Assembly (NCBI RefSeq): GCF_001244735.1
Contig: NZ_LN868935.1
Span: forward strand, 453,566 to 497,907
Source: Bacillus andreraoultii
GTDB lineage: Bacteria; Bacillota; Bacilli; Bacillales; Caldibacillaceae
Direction: 5' to 3'
DNA: 44,342 nt
In this document: positions 32,785 to 41,360 of the stretch, in pieces
Layout of the letters: each line of letters begins with the position of its first letter
Position numbering within the stretch: the first letter of the stretch is position 1
Notes under the pieces: generated by a model
What the model was told of the DNA's origin: nothing
What the model saw: the letters and a program-made list of their open reading frames with translations, nothing else
The model's database searches: none
Program-made: the position numbers and the translations under genes

Positions 32785-33720
32785 GTGAGACGGCAAATGA
32801 AAATTTATCACTCAATTTTAGAATTGATTGGCCATACACCAATTGTAAAATTAAATAAATTACCCGATAAAAAGGGGGCAAATGTTTATATGAAATTAGA
32901 ATCTTTTAATCCTGGAGGTAGTGTAAAAGATCGGGCTTCATTAAAGATGATTGAACGTGCAGAAGCTGATGGAAAATTAATCCCAGGAAAGAGTACGATT
33001 ATTGAACCCACTTCAGGAAATACTGGGATTGGACTTGCGATGGTAAGTGCTGCAAAAGGGTATCGTTGTATTATGACGATGCCGGATAATGCGACAGAGG
33101 AAAGAGTTCGGATTTTAAAAGCATACGGTGCAGAAGTGTATTTAACACCCGCTAATCTTCGTATGCAAGGGGCAATAGATGAAGCGAATCGACTAGCTCG
33201 TAATATCCTAAACAGTTTTATTCCGATGCAGTTTGAAAATACTGCTAACCCTGATGCACATCGGGAGACAACTGCTGTTGAAATCCTAGATGCTTTCGAA
33301 GGGCAACTTGATACATTTGTATTAACAGCTGGTACGGGTGGAACAGTGACAGGTACAGGTGAAGTATTGAAGAAACATATACCCCAGTTAAAAATTTATG
33401 TCGTTGAACCAAAAGGATCTCCTGTTATTTCAGGTGGTGAGCCAGGTCCACATAAAATCCCAGGGACAGGTCCGGGATTTGTTCCAAAAATTTTAAATCG
33501 CGAAATCATTGACGACATCCTTCATATTGATGATCATGATGCGCAAATTATGGCACGACGACTTGCTGCAGATGAAGGGATTTTTGTTGGTGCATCCAGT
33601 GCGGCATCTGCCCATTTTGCTATCCAGATTGCTAAAAACCTTCCACAAGGAGCAAATGTCCTTTGTCTAGCTCCGGATACAGGAGAGAGATATTTGTCAT
33701 CCGATTTATTTGTTGATTAA
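32785..33720 (+). CDS. ytkP: Cysteine synthase paralogue (YtkP-like), PLP-dependent
   Basis: A 311-residue fold-type II PLP enzyme of the CysK family. The PLP lysine is K48 in NPGGSVKDR; the substrate loop TSGNTG is at 76-81; the phosphate-binding GTGGTVTGTG follows near 175-184. The longest frame begins at ATG 32767, but AAAGGAG overlaps that region; GTG 32785 is five bases after it and gives 311 residues, the length I recall for B. subtilis YtkP. It should make cysteine or an analogue from an O-acetylserine-type substrate plus a sulfur donor. The divergent sulfonate-type transporter suggests a role in use of an organosulfur compound. Confidence 0.88.
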   Translation: MRRQMKIYHSILELIGHTPIVKLNKLPDKKGANVYMKLESFNPGGSVKDRASLKMIERAEADGKLIPGKSTIIEPTSGNTGIGLAMVSAAKGYRCIMTMPDNATEERVRILKAYGAEVYLTPANLRMQGAIDEANRLARNILNSFIPMQFENTANPDAHRETTAVEILDAFEGQLDTFVLTAGTGGTVTGTGEVLKKHIPQLKIYVVEPKGSPVISGGEPGPHKIPGTGPGFVPKILNREIIDDILHIDDHDAQIMARRLAADEGIFVGASSAASAHFAIQIAKNLPQGANVLCLAPDTGERYLSSDLFVD

Positions 33721-33770
33721 GGTAAATGTATTACTGGAGAAGAGAAATGTAATCAATGAGAAATAAGTCG

Positions 33771-33878
33771 CTGCAAATGACGAATCCCAGTCAATGGAAA
33801 AAATAAATTCAATTGATGCACCTCAGTCAACGATAGAAATAGATTCAATTGATGCATCTCAGTCAACAGGAAAAACCG
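33771..33878. repeat. 36-bp tandem repeat, three units
   Basis: ATTCAATTGATGCA(C/T)CTCAGTCAAC starts at 33807 and 33843, 36 bases apart, and a diverged unit precedes at 33771 (CAAATGACGAATCCCAGTCAATG). Located in the spacer after ytkP, ahead of the shared terminator. Confidence 0.75.
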
Positions 33879-33922
33879 AACAATAAACGCTCAAGTTAGA
33901 GCCACTGTCTAGTTCGGTTTTT
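33871..33922. terminator. Bidirectional terminator between ytkP and the esterase gene
   Basis: AAAAACCGAAC (33871-33881) pairs with GTTCGGTTTTT (33912-33922). Its position between convergent genes means it ends both transcripts. The stem is identical to that at 4774-4832. Confidence 0.85.
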
Positions 33923-33945
33923 GCAATTGCCATTTCAACCAATAT

Positions 33946-34875
33946 CTAGTTTTCTTTTAAAAACGCACCAATATATTCGTAAATCTCTTTTATATCTTCT
34001 GAAGCGCTCATTAAACTAAAAAGATTAAGAAAACCATGAATCAATCCTTCTTCACGTACGAGCCGAACTGCTACTCCTGATTCTTTTAATTTATTCGCAT
34101 ATAGCTCTCCTTCATCCCGTAACGGGTCATATTCAGCTGTAATAATTAAAGCTTTCGGCAAGCCACTTAAATTCGGAGCATATAGCGGTGCAGCGTATGG
34201 ATGTTTTCGGTATGTTTCATCTTGAATATACAGTTGATGGAAAAGACCCATTGTGTCGGTTGTTAAAAAGTAACCTGTTCCGTTTTCTTTATAGGAAGGA
34301 TATTTCTCAGGCTCAAAAGCATCGGTTACCGGATAAATTAAAAGTTGTTTTGAAATAGCTAAACCACCTTGTTCTTTTGCCATTAAACAGACGACCGTTG
34401 CTAAATTTCCTCCTGCACTATCACCAGCAACACTAAGTCGTGTTTGATCACCACCAAGTTTTGCTACATTTTCATATACCCATTTTGCAGCTGCATAACA
34501 ATCATTGGGCGCTGCTGGAAATGGATGTTCAGGTGCTAATCGATAGTCAACAGCGACGACAATCTGTTGTGACGCATTAACAATCCTTCTACACACTGAA
34601 TCATGCGTCTCTAAATCACCGTAAACAAATCCTCCCCCATGGAAATACACAACAATCGGTAACGGACCTTTTCCTTCTGGTGTGTAAATTCGGATTGGTA
34701 TTTCACTTTCTGGTCCTGGAATAACTCGATTTTCCACTTGAAAAACAGGTTCAGATTCACCGGTTAAAACACTTGCCCTAGCCCGATTATCCTCTAATGT
34801 CGGAGTATAGTCCTCTGGATACATAGGTAAAAGATTTTCTAAAAAAAAGTTCATTTTCGTATGTAAGTTTGCCAA
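33946..34875 (-). CDS. Alpha/beta hydrolase, hormone-sensitive-lipase-type esterase
   Basis: A 309-residue HSL-family esterase. Oxyanion motif HGGG (79-82), nucleophile elbow GDSAG (151-155, Ser153), catalytic Asp in AEYDPLRDEGE and His in GLIHGFLN complete the machinery. No signal peptide, so cytoplasmic. The start is TTG 34875, six bases after GGGGGAA. It lies 88 bases downstream of the Baeyer-Villiger-type monooxygenase on the same strand; the pairing monooxygenase then esterase is a classic route for turning a ketone into an ester and then alcohol plus acid. The joint pathway is inferred. Confidence 0.88.
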   Translation of the reverse strand: MANLHTKMNFFLENLLPMYPEDYTPTLEDNRARASVLTGESEPVFQVENRVIPGPESEIPIRIYTPEGKGPLPIVVYFHGGGFVYGDLETHDSVCRRIVNASQQIVVAVDYRLAPEHPFPAAPNDCYAAAKWVYENVAKLGGDQTRLSVAGDSAGGNLATVVCLMAKEQGGLAISKQLLIYPVTDAFEPEKYPSYKENGTGYFLTTDTMGLFHQLYIQDETYRKHPYAAPLYAPNLSGLPKALIITAEYDPLRDEGELYANKLKESGVAVRLVREEGLIHGFLNLFSLMSASEDIKEIYEYIGAFLKEN

Positions 34876-34963
34876 CTACAATTCCCCCTTATTTTTAAAT
34901 AAAACTTAATCTAAATATCCTAGTAAAGTTAAGTTCTAATATTAGATGTCTATTACTTTATAT

Positions 34964-36439
34964 TTAAATACTCCGGCCAACATAATCATCAATCTTTAGT
35001 TTTACTAGTTTTCTTCTAAAAGAAAAAGTATATCCAGGCCATAGTGTTGAGTTTCTTCCTGTTTTATCTAAATACCAACTCGAGCAACCGCCTGCTGTCC
35101 AAACCGTTCCTTTCATCGCTCGATCAGTTTCATAAACAAAACGATTTTGTGCTTTCCTATGTGGTTCAATGATATCTAGTTTGTTTTGTTTCATATATTT
35201 TATTGTTTTTAGCATATGTTCAATTTGCGCTTCCATCATGTAAATGACCGATGAATGACCTAAACCTGTATTAGGACCTTGTAGAAGAAATAGATTTGGA
35301 AATCCGGTTATCGTTGTGCCCATATAGGCTTTCGGACTCCCTTTCCACTCTTCTGAAAGTGAATGTCCTTCTCTACCGAAAATATAGTGAGCAAAAGGAA
35401 GGTCCGTCACTTGAAAACCTGTACCAAAAATAATTGCGTCTACTTCATATTTGTTACCCAAACAATCAACAATTGCATTTTCCTCTACTTCAGCAATTCC
35501 ATTCGTATGAACCTCTACATTCGGTTGCGCAAGAGCTGGATAATACGTATCCGAAAGTAAAATTCGTTTGCAGCCAAGTCGATAGTTCGGGGTAAGCTTT
35601 TCTCTTAAATCAGGATCCTTTATTGATTTATGCATATGCTTTAATGCTATTTTCTCAACAGATTTTAATCGTTTTGGATGAAGGAACGCAAATAGTCTTA
35701 GTTCTAACAAAGAATAAATTTTTAACCTCGTTAACTTTTGAACTAGAGGATACTGTTGATACAATCCTCTTTTAAAACTACTGATTGCGTTATCCATTCG
35801 TGGAATGACCCATGGTGGAGTTCTTTGAAAGATCGTTAATGAAGATACTTCTCGTTGAATTTCTGGAATGAACTGAATAGCTGATGCACCGGTACCAATT
35901 ACGGCAACTTTTTTCCCTTTTGGATTAAAATCTTTCGGCCATCTTGCTGAATGAAAGTGCTCCCCTTGAAATTTTTCCATACCTTTGATTTTGGGAATCA
36001 ATGGATCACTGAGTGTCCCAAATGCACCAACAATAATTTTTCCATAATATAAACCTTTTGAAGTTGTTACATTCCATAATCCTTCTGAGTCAACCCATTT
36101 CATACAGGTCACTTCATGATGGAACTTAATTTTTTCGTACAGCTCAAATTCTTTCGCACAATTTTTTAAGTAAGTAAAGATCTCAGGTTGCGGGGAAAAT
36201 TTCCTACTCCAATTTGCGTTTGGGATAAAGGAGAGCGAATATAAATGTGACTGTACATCACAGGCACAACCGGGGTACTGATTATCGCGCCATACCCCAC
36301 CGACATCATCACTTCTTTCTAGCAGTATAAAATCTCCCTCGCCAGCTTGCTTTAAACGTATCGCACTAGCAAGTCCTGCAAATCCTGTACCAATTATAAT
36401 TATATTGTAAGCGATTTTATTTTGTTGAATTTTTTTCAC
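34964..36439 (-). CDS. Flavin-containing monooxygenase, Baeyer-Villiger type
   Basis: A 491-residue class B monooxygenase with two Rossmann motifs, GTGFAG (17-22, FAD) and GTGASA (182-187, NADPH), and between them FQGEHFHSARWP (157-168), which fits the Baeyer-Villiger fingerprint FxGxxxHxxxW. ATGT-type motif near the C-terminus is FGTGFQVTD. Enzymes of this kind insert oxygen next to a ketone. The start is GTG 36439 with a weak ribosome binding site. Cytoplasmic. Followed by the esterase gene, probably one transcript. Substrate unknown. Confidence 0.87.
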   Translation of the reverse strand: MKKIQQNKIAYNIIIIGTGFAGLASAIRLKQAGEGDFILLERSDDVGGVWRDNQYPGCACDVQSHLYSLSFIPNANWSRKFSPQPEIFTYLKNCAKEFELYEKIKFHHEVTCMKWVDSEGLWNVTTSKGLYYGKIIVGAFGTLSDPLIPKIKGMEKFQGEHFHSARWPKDFNPKGKKVAVIGTGASAIQFIPEIQREVSSLTIFQRTPPWVIPRMDNAISSFKRGLYQQYPLVQKLTRLKIYSLLELRLFAFLHPKRLKSVEKIALKHMHKSIKDPDLREKLTPNYRLGCKRILLSDTYYPALAQPNVEVHTNGIAEVEENAIVDCLGNKYEVDAIIFGTGFQVTDLPFAHYIFGREGHSLSEEWKGSPKAYMGTTITGFPNLFLLQGPNTGLGHSSVIYMMEAQIEHMLKTIKYMKQNKLDIIEPHRKAQNRFVYETDRAMKGTVWTAGGCSSWYLDKTGRNSTLWPGYTFSFRRKLVKLKIDDYVGRSI

Positions 36440-36551
36440 CCCACTTAATCAGTATTATAAAGTGTGGATATCATGATCATACGCCTTTTCATAAATGTAT
36501 TATGACTATTGGAAATATATGACTCTTTTCATATAAACAGGCATCTAATAG

Positions 36552-36596
36552 AAAAAGGCCCAAATCTATTTATCGCACATTGATTCATGGGCCTTT
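36552..36596 (-). terminator. Terminator of the GGDEF gene transcript
   Basis: AAAGGCCCA (36554-36562) pairs with TGGGCCTTT (36588-36596); on the minus strand T residues follow (TTTTTCTATTAG). It separates the GGDEF gene from the monooxygenase gene. Confidence 0.7.
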
Positions 36597-36604
36597 GTTA
36601 ATAA

Positions 36605-36870
36605 TGTAAATGACCGATTTATGAGATTTTAACCTAAAATGTGCGTCTATAGCACTTCTAGATGACCATTTTATCCCTTTTTACTGCGATTTGAGCATCT
36701 AGAACCCTTCTAGATGAACTTCACAACCTTTTTCACCGTGATTTGGGCGTCTATTCCCCTTTTAAATGACCATTTTACCAAATTTCTTAGCAATTTGGGC
36801 GTCTATCCATCTTCTAAATGACCGTTTTGCAGAGTTTTTATCTACATTTGGTATCTACACCTATTCTTTG
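36605..36870. repeat. 52-bp tandem repeat array, four to five units
   Basis: Units begin at 36641, 36693, 36745 and 36797 (GTGCGTCTAT, GAGCATCTAG, GGGCGTCTAT, GGGCGTCTAT), preceded by half a unit and followed by GGTATCTACACC. Consensus: GGGCGTCTATNNNNCTTCTA then AATGACCATTTTACC, then TTTTTANCGATTT. Units are 52 bases (the last 53) and 60-75 percent alike. Non-coding, between the GGDEF gene and its terminator. Confidence 0.8.
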
Positions 36871-36918
36871 AAGCTGTTAAACTGAGACTTTCGCTTTTTC
36901 TCTTAAATCGTTGCACCG

Positions 36919-38613
36919 TTATTCAATACTAACAAATACTTGATACATATTTCTTCCCGATTTTTTTGCTTGATATAGTGCAAGGTCCGCATGTTTTAAT
37001 AAAAGCTTCTTATTTGAATGATACTGTTGATAGAAGGCAATTCCTATACTTGAGGTGGTCGTGAATTTTTTCCCAGCAAATGTCCACTCTTGTTGCAATG
37101 AGCGAATAATGTTATTTGCAATCTGAACTGCTTCTTGATTATTGTGTAAGTTTGGTAGAAGAACAATAAACTCATCCCCACCTAATCTAGCTAGTACATC
37201 ATCTTTGCGTAAACAACTTTGGACTCGCTTCGTAAATCCAATTAACAACTGGTCACCAATATCGTGCCCCATCGTATCATTAATTGACTTAAAATGATCT
37301 AAATCTAACATCATAACAGCAAGCTTTGAACCATCCTTTTTCGCTTGCTCCATTTCTTTACGTAGCCTTTTGTAAAAACCTATTCGATTTAACACACCTG
37401 TTACAGAGTCATGTAGGGCATAATGTTTTAACTTCTGTTCATATATTTTCCTATTATTAATTTCTCTTTCTACAAAGATAATCCGGTCAACTTCAGCTGT
37501 TTCATTCAAAATCGGCGTTCCTATGGCATGAAACCAGATCACTTCCCCTTTATCATTATATCTCCTGAAATCAATCGCCGCTGATTTACGACTGCTATTG
37601 ATTTTTTCTATCGCACTTTCCACAACTTCAATATCATCTCTATAAACGGAGGTTAGAATCGACTTACCTAATATTTCTTTAGGCTGAATTCCAAGTAAAT
37701 CTTTATGAGAAGGATATATATATTGGACAATACCTTTACAATCAATGACTTTAATAAGATCACTTGAATTTTCTGTAATTACTCGATATTTCTCCTCACT
37801 CTTCTCCAATTCTTTAATTACTTTTGCATGTTCAGTCACGTCTTTATAAATAGCAATCGCGACACTCCACTTCCCATCTATACTAAAAATAGGTGAGTAT
37901 GAGGCGAGTACATCAATGATTTTACCATCTTTCGTATTACGTTGTGTTTTATATGAAGGAATCGCTTTCCCACTTTTTACTGTTGCAACAATATCGGCAA
38001 CTCTTTGTTTATTTCCATCAGGAATCATTTCGAGGATTGATTCGTGAAAAATCTCTTCCTTTTTCCAACCAAATAGTTTTTCATACGCAATATTTACATC
38101 AATAATTTTTCCTTTATCATCAAATACATACATTGGATCAGCGGTTCGGTTCCATAATAGTTCTATATGTTTTGCCAGTTGTTGCAATTTACTTTCTTTT
38201 TCTTTTTCTTCCGTAACATCACGAACTAAAGAAAATATATATGTACACTTTCCTTGCTCATTAAACACCGGTGTCACGGTTGTTTTAAAATAGGCAGTTT
38301 TTTGTAAATCACTACGGAAAGGTATCTCTACTTTCTCTTCATAAGTAACTGGCTTTTTATTATAAATAGCCTCATCATATTTTACCTGTATATTTGAAAA
38401 AACCTCTTCAGGTAGACATTCACGAATTAACTTTCCAAAAGCATCCACTGTTAACCCAATTTTTTCATTTGCAGCTTCATTAATAAATACATATCGATAT
38501 TGATTAAGTTGATCGACGTTAATTAGAAAGACCATATCAGACATACTATTAAATATTTGATAAAATAACTCAAAATAATAATCACCATCGTGTATAGTAT
38601 GATTATTGAACAT
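36919..38613 (-). CDS. PAS-PAS-PAS-GGDEF diguanylate cyclase
   Basis: A 564-residue soluble sensor. Three PAS-like domains occupy about 15-135, 145-262 and 272-390, with PAC endings such as FSLVRDVTE, AIAIYKDVTEH and IIFVEREIN. The C-terminal GGDEF domain (about 395-560) keeps LARLGGDEF (GGDEF at 478-482) and an inhibitory-site RKDD (469-472), five residues before it. It should make cyclic di-GMP with product inhibition. No membrane helix and no EAL domain. GAGGT lies six bases before the ATG. Signal sensed by the PAS domains is unknown. Confidence 0.92.
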   Translation of the reverse strand: MFNNHTIHDGDYYFELFYQIFNSMSDMVFLINVDQLNQYRYVFINEAANEKIGLTVDAFGKLIRECLPEEVFSNIQVKYDEAIYNKKPVTYEEKVEIPFRSDLQKTAYFKTTVTPVFNEQGKCTYIFSLVRDVTEEKEKESKLQQLAKHIELLWNRTADPMYVFDDKGKIIDVNIAYEKLFGWKKEEIFHESILEMIPDGNKQRVADIVATVKSGKAIPSYKTQRNTKDGKIIDVLASYSPIFSIDGKWSVAIAIYKDVTEHAKVIKELEKSEEKYRVITENSSDLIKVIDCKGIVQYIYPSHKDLLGIQPKEILGKSILTSVYRDDIEVVESAIEKINSSRKSAAIDFRRYNDKGEVIWFHAIGTPILNETAEVDRIIFVEREINNRKIYEQKLKHYALHDSVTGVLNRIGFYKRLRKEMEQAKKDGSKLAVMMLDLDHFKSINDTMGHDIGDQLLIGFTKRVQSCLRKDDVLARLGGDEFIVLLPNLHNNQEAVQIANNIIRSLQQEWTFAGKKFTTTSSIGIAFYQQYHSNKKLLLKHADLALYQAKKSGRNMYQVFVSIE

Positions 38614-38916
38614 TTTTTAACCTCATTTCATAAATGATTTGTATTAAAATTTGTGGTGATAAATGCAATTAGGTTAAAAAATTCCAGTCAGTCTAATAGC
38701 AATTTGATTATATACAAACGAAATGTTACATAGAACTAGTAAGAAAATGATGATTTATATTTGAACATGGTGACAATTTGAGTGCATATGTATATGCTAT
38801 TTTAATATAATAGAATCACCGCTTACAGTGGGAAATATTGGGGAAACCTAGTAAAAAATGCTTATTTTCAGAAGGGGATAAGTTTCATATAGCTTTCATC
38901 TAAAAAATATCGGTCA

Positions 38917-38945
38917 AGGCGGAAATATACTCCCGCCTCCTGTTT
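38917..38945. terminator. Terminator after the DUF4363 lipoprotein gene
   Basis: AGGCGG (38917-38922) pairs with CCGCCT (38933-38938). T-rich sequence follows on both sides, the minus one after some spacing, so it probably ends the minus-strand lipoprotein transcript. Confidence 0.5.
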
Positions 38946-38958
38946 TTATTAAGAGTCG

Positions 38959-39297
38959 TTATAACGAGTAAATTTCTTTCAGTATCGATTGAATTGAAGC
39001 TAATTCCATCTTTGTTTGCGTAGGGTTTTTCTCTTCAATTGCAGCACATAACCGGTTAATACTCTCGTATAAATCTTCATACTCACCTTCATCGCCAATC
39101 ATTTGTAACTTCCATTTATTTGATGAATAGGACTTAAGTAAACGATCTCCATTATTTTTCGCCTTTTCCCAATCATTCTCATTTATTGCTTGTTCAATAA
39201 TTTGGATATTCCCTTTAAATTCATCTCTTCCTATGGCATGTGAGCAGCCAGAAAGAATGAGTATAAAAAATAATAAAAACGATACCCTCTTTATCAT
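38959..39297 (-). CDS. DUF4363-family lipoprotein
   Basis: A 112-residue lipoprotein: signal peptide with the lipobox LSGC (C18), then a helical domain with EQAINENDWEKAKNNGDRLLKSYSSNKWKLQM and INRLCAAIEEKN, as I recall for DUF4363. Anchored to the outer face of the membrane. It is divergent from the DUF421 gene at 39386; DUF4363 and DUF421 genes are commonly neighbours in Bacillus (ydfR/ydfS type), which implies a shared but unknown job in spores or the envelope. Confidence 0.8.
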   Translation of the reverse strand: MIKRVSFLLFFILILSGCSHAIGRDEFKGNIQIIEQAINENDWEKAKNNGDRLLKSYSSNKWKLQMIGDEGEYEDLYESINRLCAAIEEKNPTQTKMELASIQSILKEIYSL

Positions 39298-39385
39298 TTC
39301 TTGATATCACTCCTCGTTTTGAATAGTTACTTCTATATTTCCCCATAATAATGGAGATTACCCAATAGCTTGGAGGTATCTCAAA

Positions 39386-40081
39386 GTGCCAGAATATATT
39401 ATTATCCTTATTCGTTCAGTTATCTCTTTTATATTGTTACTCTTTTTAACAAGATTTATGGGAAAAAGGCAAATTTCGCATCTAACTTTTTTTGATTACT
39501 GTGTTGGCATTACCATTGGATCCATTGCAGCGGAAATGTCTGTAGATCAAAATGTGAAAATCTTTAATGGGATCATTTCACTCGCTGTATGGGGCTTGTT
39601 TCCAGTTATTTTAGCTTTAGTTGGTATAAAGTCTCGGGGTTTTCAGCGTCTTACAGATGGAAGACCTGCAATTATTATTAAAAATGGGGAAATCCTCGAG
39701 GAAAGTATGAAAAAGAACCAAATTACAATTGATGAATTAATGTTGTTGCTAAGAGAAAAAGACATTTTTAATGTTTCTGATGTAGAAATGGCCGTTTTGG
39801 AAACGAATGGGGGACTGAGTATTATGAAAAAAACTTCACAAGAGCCGGTCACACCACAAATGTTGAAAATGATACTAAAGCAGGAATCAGCCCCCACCTT
39901 GTTAATTGTTGATGGGCAAATTTTACATAAAAATTTATCTACTTTGGGGTATTCGGAAGAGTGGTTACTTGAAGAGGTTCAAAAACAAGGTGCCTCCAGT
40001 GTCGCTGACGTTTTCGTTGCACAAATAGATTCCAATCATCAGCTTTATGTTGATTTGTTTAATGATAAGAACCAAAATTAA
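39386..40081 (+). CDS. DUF421 family membrane protein (YetF/YdfS-like)
   Basis: A 231-residue protein with three N-terminal membrane helices (about 3-22, 32-52 and 58-78) and a C-terminal soluble region with two related alpha/beta subdomains. Family motifs seen: TRFMGKRQISHLTFFDYCVGITIGS, GRPAIIIKNG, EDMK-like LREKDIFNVSDVEMAVLETNG. The start is GTG 39386, nine bases after GGAGG. Divergent partner is the DUF4363 lipoprotein. Family members influence membrane lipid or spore germination traits in Bacillus, but a biochemical role is not clear. Confidence 0.88.
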   Translation: MPEYIIILIRSVISFILLLFLTRFMGKRQISHLTFFDYCVGITIGSIAAEMSVDQNVKIFNGIISLAVWGLFPVILALVGIKSRGFQRLTDGRPAIIIKNGEILEESMKKNQITIDELMLLLREKDIFNVSDVEMAVLETNGGLSIMKKTSQEPVTPQMLKMILKQESAPTLLIVDGQILHKNLSTLGYSEEWLLEEVQKQGASSVADVFVAQIDSNHQLYVDLFNDKNQN

Positions 40082-40094
40082 TTTCATTCATATT

Positions 40095-40126
40095 GCCGCC
40101 TTCTGTTTTGAAAAGGTGGCTTTTTT
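40095..40126 (+). terminator. Intrinsic terminator of the DUF421 gene
   Basis: GCCGCCTT (40095-40102) pairs with AAGGTGGC (40113-40120), followed by TTTTTT. Confidence 0.8.
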
Positions 40127-40134
40127 AAAATTAA

Positions 40135-40223
40135 CTTGCATTACAAGATATATAAAGTTATACTAATTATACAATTACCTTGCAATACAATATATATAAT
40201 TCCCATTTACCTTGTATTACAAG
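40135..40223 (+). promoter_or_regulatory. PadR operon promoter with three operator-like palindromes
   Basis: CTTGTATTACAAG at 40211-40223 is a perfect 13-bp palindrome. Near copies are CTTGCATTACAAG (40135-40147) and CTTGCAATACAAT (40179-40191). The first overlaps a promoter whose TTGCAT (40136-40141) and TATACT (40159-40164) are 17 bases apart. Three sites around the start of transcription fit autoregulation by the PadR protein encoded next. Confidence 0.7.
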
Positions 40224-40246
40224 ATACAGAAAAAGGAGGGAAAAAT

Positions 40247-40609
40247 TTGTCATCAACACAAATGCTAAAGGGGATAATTGATGGATGTTTACTAGCTATT
40301 ATAAAAAATAAAGAAGTGTACGGATATGAATTGGCACAGAAGCTGGGTAATTATGGATTTGAATCCTTTAGCGAAGGCACAATTTATCCATTATTAATGC
40401 GGATGCAAAAGGAAGAATTAGTTACATCAACATTAAGAAAATCAACAGCGGGACCAAAAAGAAAATATTACTCACTAACTACCAAGGGGGAGCTGGAATT
40501 AAAGAAATTCGTTGAACGTTGGACTGTTCTGCAAAACAATGTTAACAGAGTGTTAGATTATGAGTCAGATACAAAGGTTACAAAAGGGGATGAGATGAAT
40601 GAAGAATGA
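40247..40609 (+). CDS. PadR-family transcriptional regulator
   Basis: A 120-residue winged-helix repressor: MLKGIIDGCLLAIIKNKEVYGYELAQKL, then SEGTIYPLLMRMQKEELVTST and the wing KRKYYSLTTKGELELKKF. The frame is open from 40136, but AAAGGAGGG lies seven bases before TTG 40247 and the upstream part covers the promoter and operators, so TTG is the start. Its gene overlaps the following membrane protein gene by 11 bases. PadR/HAAS pairs are a common Bacillus arrangement in which the regulator controls itself and its membrane partner. Confidence 0.88.
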   Translation: MSSTQMLKGIIDGCLLAIIKNKEVYGYELAQKLGNYGFESFSEGTIYPLLMRMQKEELVTSTLRKSTAGPKRKYYSLTTKGELELKKFVERWTVLQNNVNRVLDYESDTKVTKGDEMNEE

Positions 40610-41360
40610 ATTACAACTTTCAAAAAAGAGCCAAGTTTTTTTGGAAAATTTGCGTTTATACTTATTTTCGAACGGAAAAAAGTCGGATGAAATTGAAGAT
40701 ATTGTAAGAGAGTTGGAAATCCATTTAACAGAAGCCGAAAAACACGGTAAACCTATTGAAAAAATTATTGGTAAATCACCAAAAGAGTATATGAAAATGG
40801 TTTCTAATGAAATGATGATTGACTATCGAACATGGTTCAAATTCATTTGCATAATCATTTTCGGTTCCTTTTTAATTACGATGTTCCCTAATTTATTAGA
40901 AGGAAATCTTTCCTACACCATCTTGGAAATCATCGGCCACATCGTAATTGCTACAATTTTTATTTTCTCTATATTTACAGGCTTTAAATATATTTCTACA
41001 GTCAGTGATTCATCTATTGGTAAACAAATAATGGTATTAGTTGGTATAGCGTTACTGCCCATCGCTCTTTTTGTCGGTTTAATTTTTCTAAATAAAGCCA
41101 TTGATACTCCCATTATTCATTTCAGCAATACAGTAAGCATAATCATTGGTCTACTTACAGCACTATTTATAATAGGTGTATCTATTTGGGCAAAAACATG
41201 GACATTCATTATTATCTTAACATTATTAACATTGCCAGATTATTTACTTAATCAAATGTCCTTGCAATATGAAACAAAACTCATCTTAAGTACGTTAATA
41301 ACCTTTGGTGGAATTGCATTTTACCTTTGGCTTTTATCTAAGTTGGAAAAAGGTAAGTGA
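40599..41360 (+). CDS. HAAS-domain membrane protein, PadR partner
   Basis: A 253-residue protein: a cytoplasmic N-terminal helical domain (1-70, including LRLYLFSNGKKSDEIEDIVRELEIHLTEAEKHGK and IIGKSPKEYMKMV) followed by six or seven membrane helices. The N-terminal part fits the HAAS domain that often accompanies PadR regulators, from memory. Overlap with padR by 11 bases means strict co-translation. The membrane part may sense the envelope or form a transporter-like unit; function unknown. Confidence 0.75.
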   Translation: MKNELQLSKKSQVFLENLRLYLFSNGKKSDEIEDIVRELEIHLTEAEKHGKPIEKIIGKSPKEYMKMVSNEMMIDYRTWFKFICIIIFGSFLITMFPNLLEGNLSYTILEIIGHIVIATIFIFSIFTGFKYISTVSDSSIGKQIMVLVGIALLPIALFVGLIFLNKAIDTPIIHFSNTVSIIIGLLTALFIIGVSIWAKTWTFIIILTLLTLPDYLLNQMSLQYETKLILSTLITFGGIAFYLWLLSKLEKGK

